A stretch of DNA of 5,144 bases from Candidatus Omnitrophota bacterium (lineage in GTDB: Bacteria; Omnitrophota; Gorgyraeia; Pluralincolimonadales; Pluralincolimonadaceae), in the NCBI GenBank assembly GCA_020061685.1, contig JAGUXU010000159.1:1-5144 (forward strand), written 5' to 3'. Below the pieces are notes generated by a model. That model did no database searches. It was not told the DNA's origin and saw only the letters and a list, made by a program, of their open reading frames with translations. Below are positions 1-5,144 of this stretch, in pieces. A program made the position numbers and the translations under genes. Numbering within the stretch: position 1 is the first letter of the stretch; each line of letters starts with the position of its first letter.

Positions 1-161
1 ATAGAGACTACCGCGGGGCCTATCCTATCCGCTACCTGCGTGAATACGCTCTCAAGCTGCTTAGCGTAATTTACCCCGTTCTCCGCCTGAGCGGAAGGGA
101 TCTGGCCGCACACCGCGGCCGAGATACTCAAGACAAGAACCACTCTCCAAAATTTGAACAT
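1..161 (-). CDS. HtrA/DegP-like exported serine protease, N-terminal fragment
   Basis: This is the first 53 codons of a gene that runs off the left edge of the window. The start is the ATG at 161-159, preceded by GGAGG at 176-172 with a 10-nt spacer. Residues 1-26 form a Sec signal peptide: basic residues at K3 and R6, a hydrophobic core (VVLVLSISAAVC) and a type I cleavage site after SAQA (residues 23-26). The mature part begins ENGVNYAKQLESVFTQVADR and ends IGPAVVS, which matches the first segment of HtrA/DegP/DegQ proteases, where a helix is followed by a 'V.PAVV.I' strand just before the trypsin-like fold. Such proteins degrade or refold misfolded envelope proteins in the periplasm. The catalytic His-Asp-Ser triad and PDZ domains would lie outside the window, so the protease call rests on the N-terminal pattern alone. 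The gene lies 21 bp after the recA stop on the same strand, with no terminator visible between them, so it is probably co-transcribed with recA. Confidence 0.66.
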   Translation of the reverse strand, partial: MFKFWRVVLVLSISAAVCGQIPSAQAENGVNYAKQLESVFTQVADRIGPAVVS

Positions 162-182
162 CTTTACTTCACCTCCGTATAT

Positions 183-1229
183 TTATGCTACTATCTTTTC
201 CCTTATCTTTTTTTCCAGCTCATGTAATACTTTAGGGTTTTCCTTCAGGAATGTCCGGGCATTCTCCTTGCCCTGGCCGATCTTGACGTCGTTGTAAGTC
301 AGCCAAGCCCCTGTCTTCTGGACCAAGCCCAAAGTCTGCCCTAAATCTATTACATCGCCTGTCTTTGAGATGCCTTCGTTGTAGATTATGTCGAATTCCG
401 CCTGACGGAACGGCGCTGCGACCTTATTCTTTATGACCTTCACCCTTACATGGCTTCCGACGACGACGTCTCCGGCCTTTATATTCTCTATGCGCCTTAT
501 ATCGAGCCTGACCGAAGCATAGAATTTAAGCGCTCGCCCGCCGGGCGTGGTCTCGGGATTGCCGAACATGATGCCTATCTTCTCGCGTATCTGGTTTATG
601 AAGATCACGGATGTCTTCGATTTGCTGATGGATGAGGTCAGCTTTCTTAAGGCCTGGGACATCAGCCTTGCCTGAAGCCCCATATGCGACTGGCCCATCT
701 CGCCTTCTATCTCCGCGCGCGGCACAAGCGCCGCGACAGAGTCGATAACGACCACGTCTACCGCACTCGATTTGACGAGCGCCTCGCAGATATCCAGCGC
801 CTGCTCGCCTGAATCAGGTTGCGATATCAAAAGGTCGTCTAAGTTCACACCCAATCTCTTCGCGTAAGTGGAATCGAAAGCGTGTTCCGCGTCTATGAAA
901 GCCGCGACCCCGCCTTTCTTTTGCGCTTCCGAGATTATGCTTAACGAAAGTGTCGTCTTGCCGGATGATTCCGGCCCGTAGATCTCGATGACACGGCCTC
1001 TCGGCACGCCGCCCACGCCTATCGCCATATCGAGCGCAAGCGACCCTGTCGGTATGGACTCTATCGGAACGTGCGTTTCCGCCCCCAGCTTCATTATCGA
1101 GCCCTTCCCGAACTGCTTCTCGATATGCGCAAGTGCCAACTCAAGCGCTTTTACGCGGTCACTTGCCGCTTTTTCCTTGTTCTCTTCTTTCTCTTCTTTT
1201 TTCAATTCCTTCTCCTCTTTCTTTACCAT
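183..1229 (-). CDS. recA: Recombinase RecA, complete (348 aa)
   Basis: RecA forms ATP-dependent filaments on single-stranded DNA, drives strand exchange and, in most bacteria, triggers LexA self-cleavage. The core is complete and typical: N-terminal helix with IEKQFGKGSIMKLG (36-49), Walker A GPESSGKT (85-92), the catalytic-Glu segment DAEHAFD (113-119), Walker B VVVIDS (159-164), loop L1 region PRAEIEGEMGQSHMGLQ (170-186), loop L2 NQIREKIGIMFGNPETTPGG (212-231) and a normal C-terminal domain. I chose the ATG at 1229-1227 because it has AGGAGG (1244-1239) 9 nt upstream. The frame stays open to a TTG at 1298, but that codon has no ribosome binding site and would place the leader hairpins inside the coding region. 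Two oddities: about 18 extra Lys/Glu-rich residues precede the usual start of the family, and the protein ends KKIREKIVA without the acidic tail of E. coli RecA. It has its own promoter and is followed by an HtrA-like gene. Confidence 0.98.
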   Translation of the reverse strand: MVKKEEKELKKEEKEENKEKAASDRVKALELALAHIEKQFGKGSIMKLGAETHVPIESIPTGSLALDMAIGVGGVPRGRVIEIYGPESSGKTTLSLSIISEAQKKGGVAAFIDAEHAFDSTYAKRLGVNLDDLLISQPDSGEQALDICEALVKSSAVDVVVIDSVAALVPRAEIEGEMGQSHMGLQARLMSQALRKLTSSISKSKTSVIFINQIREKIGIMFGNPETTPGGRALKFYASVRLDIRRIENIKAGDVVVGSHVRVKVIKNKVAAPFRQAEFDIIYNEGISKTGDVIDLGQTLGLVQKTGAWLTYNDVKIGQGKENARTFLKENPKVLHELEKKIREKIVA

Positions 1230-1233
1230 ATCG

Positions 1234-1252
1234 TTAACCCTCCTTTGGTTAA
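1234..1252 (-). promoter_or_regulatory. Hairpin presenting the recA Shine-Dalgarno in its loop
   Basis: Read on the minus strand this is TTAACC-AAAGGAG-GGTTAA, a perfect 6-bp inverted repeat with a 7-nt loop. The loop contains most of the recA ribosome binding site (AGGAGG, 1244-1239), whose last G is the first base of the 3' arm. In RNA the stem is short and rich in A-U pairs, so it could be a marginal structure or could tune ribosome access. The inverted repeat is directly visible; any regulatory effect is inference. Confidence 0.45.
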
Positions 1253-1255
1253 AAT

Positions 1256-1279
1256 GGCTTCGCCGTAATAGACGAAGCC
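1256..1279 (-). promoter_or_regulatory. Stem-loop in the recA 5' leader
   Basis: On the minus strand GGCTTCG (1279-1273) pairs with CGAAGCC (1262-1256), and the stem extends inward by one U-G and one C-G pair to close a 6-nt loop, giving about 9 bp. It sits 3 nt upstream of the Shine-Dalgarno hairpin and is not followed by a T-run, so it is not an intrinsic terminator. It may stabilise the leader RNA or take part in translational control. The pairing is visible; the role is unknown. Confidence 0.5.
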
Positions 1280-1315
1280 CTGAGGGATTTTCTTTCAAAA
1301 ATCTTTGGGGAAGTG

Positions 1316-1349
1316 CCTAAAAGTATGGGTTTATTATATGATTTTTAGG
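1316..1349. repeat. Inverted repeat centred on the recA -10 box (possible operator)
   Basis: CCTAAAA (1316-1322) and TTTTAGG (1343-1349) are perfect 7-bp inverted arms separated by 20 bp. Their centre, near 1332.5, falls at the edge of the recA -10 hexamer (1333-1338), so a dimeric protein bound here would cover the promoter. It does not match the proteobacterial (CTGT-N8-ACAG) or Bacillus-type (GAAC-N4-GTTC) LexA boxes, and I see neither of those elsewhere upstream of recA. AT-rich 7-mers can pair by chance, so confidence is limited. Confidence 0.35.
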
Positions 1350-1361
1350 GGTTTTTGTAAA
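1333..1361 (-). promoter_or_regulatory. recA promoter, sigma70-like
   Basis: On the minus strand TTTACA (1361-1356) is followed, after exactly 17 bp, by TATAAT (1338-1333). The -35 matches the consensus at five of six positions, the -10 is perfect and the spacing is optimal. Transcription would begin near 1326, giving a leader of about 97 nt before the recA ATG. The -35 box lies directly beside the T-rich tail of the terminator of the upstream gene, so recA probably depends mainly on this promoter. Confidence 0.8.
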
Positions 1362-1390
1362 GAAAAATAAGCGCCGTAAACGCTGTTTTT
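1359..1390 (-). terminator. Weak intrinsic terminator after the glycosidase-like gene
   Basis: Immediately after the TGA stop (1392-1390) the minus strand reads AGCGTTTACGGCGCT (1384-1370), a short stem of four Watson-Crick pairs plus two G-U pairs, followed by a T-rich tract (1370-1359, TTATTTTTCTTT). The A-run at 1390-1386 can also pair with part of the T-tract. The stem is weak for an intrinsic terminator, so readthrough into recA is possible. The T-tract runs into the recA -35 box. Confidence 0.42.
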
Positions 1391-4300
1391 CACTGAGTAA
1401 GCCTGATCATAACCGGCAATTTGGAGAAAGTGATATTGCCGTCTTGCGACCGGATGGCCTGGCCCTCTCCTTCGGCCTTGTAGGCCTTTAAGGCCTCGGG
1501 CAGCGGGATGACAAAGCCGGCAGGGGGGTGCGCTTTCCCGTCGGCTGAGAACTTTATGACGTCCCCCTCTTTCTTGAAGGAATAATTTATCTTGCCGTAG
1601 ATCGTCGGCAAGTCTTTTATCGTAACCCCTTTATCAAACCACGCCGGGTCTAATCCTGCGCCCAGCACCAATCTGTCGTCATTCTCATAGACGAACACGG
1701 TCCTGACAGCGTCTATATAGCCCGAGCCGACCCACGTATGAGGCATATCGCCGATATATGACGGCGTGCGCGGATTCGCGTGAACGACCTCAGCCATATG
1801 GTTCCATCCGTACGGGCGCACCGAATCCTTCGTAAAATAGCGCAGCATGGTAAGGCCGCGGTCGCGCTGGCCCATCCTTACATAGGCGTTTGCCGAACGG
1901 ACTTCATAAGGAGTAAATGTCCTCTCCTGTCCCGGCACCATGCCCTTGCTGAAATCCTCGAAATACCTGTCAAAGGTGTTCTTCAGGAGGTCCTTGGGCA
2001 TATAATCCAGCTCCCCGCCTGCGACGATGGCGATGGCGGTCGATGTCGGGTCAAAATCGCCCTTCTCGACGCATCCCGCTATATAATTTATCTTGTCGCG
2101 CGCGGCGACTTTCCTTATTGAGTCATAAATGCATTTACGGAAATCCTCCACTTCCTTCTGCATCCATTCGGCGTCGTCTTTCCTGCCCATCAGGTTAGCC
2201 AGGTATACGCCGTCCTTGAAACCGCGCAGGACGAAGAAATCGTCCCAGTAGCTTGTCATGGCCGGGTAATATCCCTCGTGGCTGTTAGATTTCGGAAGTA
2301 TACCGTAATAGGGCTGTTTCTTGGGGTCGTTCCGGAATTCCGGAGTCATGGTTTGCCGGCGTAGCTGCTGCGCGAACTGCAGCGCCTTCACGACCTTCGG
2401 GTATACCTTCTGGAGATATTGCTTGTCTCCGGAATAGTCAATATATTGACGTATCGCGAAAACATATTCTCCCTGGCTGTCGTATTCGTTTCCTTCGCCG
2501 CTCCCGTTCGCGTTAAAACCTACCGCATTGCCGCCTTCAAATATTATAAAGGGCACAAACCCGTCCTCGCCGACCTTGGATGTCACGGCATCCACCCAGT
2601 CGCGCACCTCCTTCGCCATGCCCATCCTGAGGAGCGCCACGCTCGTAAGCGCCCCGTCGCGCATCCACGAATGGCTGTAATTGCGCGAACCCGGTTTGAT
2701 CCAGGGTGAGTCTTCGTTGATAAAAATATAGGCTATATTGCTCTTCATCACATTTATCAGGCGCTCTTCGGGGATAGCGATCGTTAAGCGGTTTAACAAT
2801 TCTCTCCATGTCTTGGCCGAGGCGCTCGACTCTTCCTCAAAGAAAGCACCCGCGTTGGAGAGTGCCTCTTGCGGGACCTGGGTATAAGGATAGAAAGGAA
2901 ACAAGACTACAACATCCTTCTTTTCTCCGGCGGGCAGATTCAGGTCATACAATAACCCGACCGAGATTCCCCCTTCGACGCTGTTGCTCCTCAGGGAATC
3001 GGGCAGGACGCCTTTTTTGATAAAATCAACGGCATCGCCGTCGATCAGAGGGATCGCCGCCATCTTCGCGGGACTTGTCAAAGAGACTATCTTTCTCTGG
3101 CCGTTTATATTTATCTCCGAGACGCCGTCTGCCCGCAGGCATTCAGCCGAATTTATGGCGCTAAAACCGCCGTGCTGCCAGATCGGATTCACCTGCACGG
3201 GCCTTACTGCGATAGCGAATTTCCCTGCAAACGGTTCTTTGCCCGGATTCTTAAACGTATACCTAAGGGCGCTCATCGATTGGCCGGGTTGGCCGAAGGC
3301 CAGCGCGGTGATCTCAAGCGTCCAATTGCCGTGGTCCCATTTGACCGAAGGTATAGGCAGGTAATCCTCGACGAGGCTTTGCGAGATTTTACAATCCTCG
3401 GCTGTGTAGATCTTTCCTTCGCTATAGATAAAGGGCATAGCCGAGAAACCGTTTTTACACGGCTCGAAAGTGCCTGTCTCGGTCAATAGGCCTTCTTCGT
3501 TATCGCCGGGGACGCCTACGATGGTCCAGAACTCCTGGATACGCCTTAACCACATCGGATAGTAGCCGGGCGGCGAATCCTTGGCCATCGCCTGATAAGT
3601 CTTGATCGGCATGGTCTGCTCTTCCCCGCTCTTTAATTCAAAACCTTTAAGGACAAATCCCGTTCCGTCCGTTACCTTAGCGCAGTTCACCCTTAACTGG
3701 CGCACAAAAGTGGAACTAAAATAGATCCAGTCCTGATTACCGTTTCCTTTGTCGGTCTTAAAGACCTCCTTCCAGTCTTTGCCGTTAGGGGAGATCTCAA
3801 GCGAATAAGCTTTTGGATAGGGGTCACCCCACCTTAGAATGATCCCGCCGAGCGACATGCTGTTCGGCAGCTTGATATCAAACTGCGTACCGTCTTTTGA
3901 CGCCGTCAAGGACGGCGGGTTATTGCCGTCAAGGAAGGTGACCTCCCACAAGGAATTGCCCCAGCCCGTCCCCCGCTGGACGCAATTTATCTTAAGCGCC
4001 TTGGCTTCCACCGGCTCGAAATAGATTATATCGGTGTTCCCGTCGCCGTCTTCGGTCTCGTATACTTTCTTCCATTTGCCTGCGGTATCCTGGACCTCTA
4101 TATTATATTTTTCGGTAAAAGCGGTCTCCCATTTAAATATCACTCCGCATATCTTCTGCGGCGTCTCAAAATCAGCCTGCCACCACTGGTTGTCCTCAAA
4201 ATTGCTCGACCAGCGGGTCTGCATATTTCCGTCGATGGCAAAATCGGCCCTATAATCACCATCACCGGAAGAAGCCGTCGCTTTCGCCTTTATCGGATCA

Positions 4301-4740
4301 GGTTCGTTGAATTTGACCTCCCAAAGCGAGTTGCCCCATTCGGCGCCGCGCTTATTCAGGACCAATTTCACATAACGCGCATTGAGAGGCGCTATCTTTA
4401 TTACCTCGGTACCGCCTTTGCCATTAGAGGTCCTGTAGACCTCTTCCAATGCTTTATTATTTATCGAAGCGAGTATTTTATAATCTTTCGCATAAGCGGC
4501 TTCCCAATAAAGGGTGATCTTTTTAATTTCAATCGGTTTTCCGAAATCCACTATCCACCACTGGTTATCCTGAAATTGGCTGCTCCAGCGGGTTGTGGGG
4601 TCGCCGTCTATCGCCAGTTGAGCGGAATAATTTTCCTCTGAGGAAGAAGCGGTAGCTTTCCAATCGGTATCGGCTGCGCACATGGGCAAGATAATTGCAG
4701 AAAAAAACAAAAAAGCGAAGATCTTGTATATTTTACTCAT
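1390..4740 (-). CDS. Exported multidomain protein: discoidin (F5/8 type C) domains plus (alpha/alpha)6 glycosidase-like region
   Basis: A 1116-aa protein starting at the ATG at 4740-4738, with GGAGG 4 nt upstream. Residues 1-24 are a signal peptide (FAFLFFSAIILPM core, likely cut after CAA). Two discoidin/CBM32-like sugar-binding domains follow (about 25-146 and 150-270), each with AIDG...TRWSS.F.DNQWW and ending WGNSLWEV.F; a degenerate third copy spans about 275-370. Residues about 380-650 look beta-rich, and about 650-1045 resemble an (alpha/alpha)6 glycosidase. Motifs there recall GH15 glucoamylase: WMRDG (692-696) resembles its substrate-binding W-x-R-D; YDSQGEY (753-759) is a candidate acid region (E758); HMAE (981-984) before GDMPHTW (997-1003) is a candidate base region (E984). 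By analogy it would hydrolyse an alpha-linked glycan outside the cytoplasm, but substrate, linkage and CAZy family cannot be assigned from here. SYWDDFF (830-836) is another aromatic/acidic motif. The gene is monocistronic, divergent from cinA. A non-catalytic glycan-binding role remains possible. Confidence 0.8.
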   Translation of the reverse strand: MSKIYKIFAFLFFSAIILPMCAADTDWKATASSSEENYSAQLAIDGDPTTRWSSQFQDNQWWIVDFGKPIEIKKITLYWEAAYAKDYKILASINNKALEEVYRTSNGKGGTEVIKIAPLNARYVKLVLNKRGAEWGNSLWEVKFNEPDPIKAKATASSGDGDYRADFAIDGNMQTRWSSNFEDNQWWQADFETPQKICGVIFKWETAFTEKYNIEVQDTAGKWKKVYETEDGDGNTDIIYFEPVEAKALKINCVQRGTGWGNSLWEVTFLDGNNPPSLTASKDGTQFDIKLPNSMSLGGIILRWGDPYPKAYSLEISPNGKDWKEVFKTDKGNGNQDWIYFSSTFVRQLRVNCAKVTDGTGFVLKGFELKSGEEQTMPIKTYQAMAKDSPPGYYPMWLRRIQEFWTIVGVPGDNEEGLLTETGTFEPCKNGFSAMPFIYSEGKIYTAEDCKISQSLVEDYLPIPSVKWDHGNWTLEITALAFGQPGQSMSALRYTFKNPGKEPFAGKFAIAVRPVQVNPIWQHGGFSAINSAECLRADGVSEININGQRKIVSLTSPAKMAAIPLIDGDAVDFIKKGVLPDSLRSNSVEGGISVGLLYDLNLPAGEKKDVVVLFPFYPYTQVPQEALSNAGAFFEEESSASAKTWRELLNRLTIAIPEERLINVMKSNIAYIFINEDSPWIKPGSRNYSHSWMRDGALTSVALLRMGMAKEVRDWVDAVTSKVGEDGFVPFIIFEGGNAVGFNANGSGEGNEYDSQGEYVFAIRQYIDYSGDKQYLQKVYPKVVKALQFAQQLRRQTMTPEFRNDPKKQPYYGILPKSNSHEGYYPAMTSYWDDFFVLRGFKDGVYLANLMGRKDDAEWMQKEVEDFRKCIYDSIRKVAARDKINYIAGCVEKGDFDPTSTAIAIVAGGELDYMPKDLLKNTFDRYFEDFSKGMVPGQERTFTPYEVRSANAYVRMGQRDRGLTMLRYFTKDSVRPYGWNHMAEVVHANPRTPSYIGDMPHTWVGSGYIDAVRTVFVYENDDRLVLGAGLDPAWFDKGVTIKDLPTIYGKINYSFKKEGDVIKFSADGKAHPPAGFVIPLPEALKAYKAEGEGQAIRSQDGNITFSKLPVMIRLTQ
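3931..4668 (-). repeat. Tandem discoidin-domain duplication inside the glycosidase-like gene
   Basis: The segments encoding residues 25-146 (4668-4303) and 150-270 (4293-3931) are tandem copies. Over the first 65 or so residues of each, starting at ATASS, I count about 31 identical positions by eye, including the AIDG, TRWSS and DNQWW blocks, and both end with an R-G-x-x-W-G-N-S-L-W-E-V block. The similarity shows at DNA level around the DNQWW blocks (4195-4219 and 4555-4579). This marks an old internal duplication; there are no long identical DNA stretches. Confidence 0.85.
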
Positions 4741-4761
4741 TTTTCCTCCATAAATATATGC

Positions 4762-4788
4762 AATATATTACACTATGAGAAGTGTAAA
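4762..4788 (-). promoter_or_regulatory. Candidate promoter and operator for the glycosidase-like gene
   Basis: A perfect inverted repeat, TTACACT-ATGAGA-AGTGTAA (7-bp arms, 6-bp spacer), occupies 4768-4787. On the minus strand it overlaps a possible promoter, TTTACA (4788-4783), 15 bp, TATATT (4767-4762); the spacer is shorter than ideal and TTGCTT-N17-TAATAT is an alternative. A regulator bound to the repeat would cover the -35/-10 spacer, as expected for a repressor or a spacer-binding activator of a sugar-responsive gene. The repeat is plainly there; promoter placement and operator role are inference. Confidence 0.42.
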
Positions 4789-4810
4789 AGCAATAGCCAA
4801 TAAATATAAA

Positions 4811-4840
4811 TTGACACCTTAAGCGGCGGCGAATTATAAT
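4811..4840 (+). promoter_or_regulatory. cinA promoter, sigma70-like, for a leaderless mRNA
   Basis: TTGACA (4811-4816) and TATAAT (4835-4840) are both perfect consensus hexamers with an 18-bp spacer. Only 10 bp separate the -10 box from the cinA ATG at 4851. Transcription starting 7-10 bp after the -10 would begin at 4847-4850, leaving 0-4 nt of leader and no room for a ribosome binding site. Confidence 0.82.
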
Positions 4841-4850
4841 AACCCCTAAG

Positions 4851-5144
4851 ATGAAAGCGGAAATAATCTCAATCGGGACCGAGATACTTCTCGGGCAGAT
4901 ACTAAACACGAACCAGCAGTGGCTTTCACGCCAGCTTGCCGCCCTCGGCATCGACGTCTACTATCATTCCACGGTCGGGGATAATCCGCAGCGGCTCATA
5001 CAGGCGATAAGGCAGGGGTTGGAACGCTCGGATATCGTGATAACGACCGGCGGCCTAGGCCCGACGATAGATGACATAACGCTAGAGGCGATCGCGCGCG
5101 CCCTCTCAAGGAAACTCGTCTTCGACCAAAGCGTTCTTAAACGG
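4851..5144 (+). CDS. cinA: CinA family protein, N-terminal MoCF-like domain (partial)
   Basis: The first 98 codons of cinA, cut by the right edge of the window. The protein begins MKAEIISIGTEILLGQILNT and carries TTGGLGPTIDD (65-75), the two hallmark motifs of the CinA/MoaB-like (MoCF_biosynth, COG1058) domain; HSTVGDN (39-45) is also typical. This domain hydrolyses ADP-ribose in characterised members; many CinA proteins carry a C-terminal nicotinamide-nucleotide amidohydrolase domain, whose presence here cannot be judged. The name comes from competence-induced expression with recA in streptococci. The start is fixed because family members begin at exactly this MKAEI-type sequence. There is no Shine-Dalgarno upstream (AACCCCTAAG), unlike the other three genes here, and the promoter lies almost on top of the ATG. 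The gene is divergent from the glycosidase-like gene. Confidence 0.95.
   Translation, partial: MKAEIISIGTEILLGQILNTNQQWLSRQLAALGIDVYYHSTVGDNPQRLIQAIRQGLERSDIVITTGGLGPTIDDITLEAIARALSRKLVFDQSVLKR

Noticed and set aside
1164..1226. Polypyrimidine tract (plus strand) as a phase-variable repeat
   Set aside because: It is an irregular mix of AAG/GAA/AAA/GAG codons with no long perfect tandem unit, and its longest homopolymer is about six bases.
1278..1286. Small palindrome CCCTGAGGG in the recA leader
   Set aside because: It leaves only a 1-nt loop as RNA and overlaps the stronger hairpin at 1256-1279, so it is unlikely to matter by itself.
1230..1298. A longer recA starting at the TTG at 1298, adding 23 residues
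   Set aside because: It has no ribosome binding site, the added residues are not RecA-like, and it would consume the leader hairpins; the ATG at 1229 has an excellent Shine-Dalgarno.
988..1320. Plus-strand frames of 65 and 110 codons antisense to the start of recA
   Set aside because: They are shadows of recA; the Phe/Ser-rich runs are simply the complement of the Lys/Glu-rich codons.
2537..2809. A 90-codon minus-strand frame inside the glycosidase-like gene
   Set aside because: It is an out-of-frame shadow of the conserved catalytic region.
4675..4686. Possible lipoprotein signal (LPMC, residues 19-22, before AAD) in the glycosidase-like protein
   Set aside because: Met in the position before the Cys does not fit the lipobox, so ordinary signal peptidase I cleavage after CAA is more likely.
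4733..4951. A 72-codon minus-strand reading frame across the divergent intergenic region
   Set aside because: It overlaps the cinA start and promoter antisense, has no ribosome binding site and resembles no known protein.

Overview
The window comes from a bacterial chromosome of moderate GC. It carries recA on the minus strand and the start of cinA on the plus strand, with a large secreted carbohydrate-active protein between them. Two of the four proteins have clear export signals, one of them an HtrA-like protease, and the large protein has discoidin (F5/8 type C) modules. Strong GGAGG ribosome binding sites and sigma70-like promoters (TTTACA-N17-TATAAT and TTGACA-N18-TATAAT) indicate ordinary bacterial expression signals. 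The mix would suit a Gram-negative-type environmental lineage such as Candidatus Omnitrophota or a PVC relative. That placement is a guess from gene content; no marker in the window proves it.

Layout from left to right: (1) 1-161, minus strand, the first 53 codons of an exported HtrA/DegP-like serine protease, cut by the window edge. (2) 183-1229, minus strand, complete recA (348 aa), 21 bp upstream of the protease gene with no terminator between, so the two are probably co-transcribed. (3) 1230-1389, the recA control region, with a near-consensus promoter, a long inverted repeat centred on the -10 box, and a leader of about 97 nt holding two hairpins, one of which displays the Shine-Dalgarno sequence in its loop. 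A weak terminator for the upstream gene abuts the recA -35 box. (4) 1390-4740, minus strand, a 1116-aa exported protein: signal peptide, two clear and one degenerate discoidin domains, a beta-rich region and an (alpha/alpha)6-type glycosidase-like region with glucoamylase-like motifs. (5) 4741-4850, a divergent control region with a 7-bp-arm inverted repeat in front of the glycosidase-like gene and a near-perfect promoter for cinA. (6) 4851-5144, plus strand, the first 98 codons of cinA, apparently read from a leaderless mRNA.

Functionally, RecA (recombination and DNA damage response) and CinA (nucleotide/cofactor salvage and competence-associated) are often neighbours in bacteria. Here they are divergent and separated by an exported glycan-targeting protein that has its own control elements. 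The protease downstream of recA would link recA transcription to envelope protein quality control. No tRNA, rRNA, CRISPR, insertion sequence or phage element is visible. No stretch longer than 300 bases lacks a gene. The observations most worth following up are the unassigned glycosidase-like protein, the leaderless cinA and the structured recA leader; no clearly new multi-gene system is evident.
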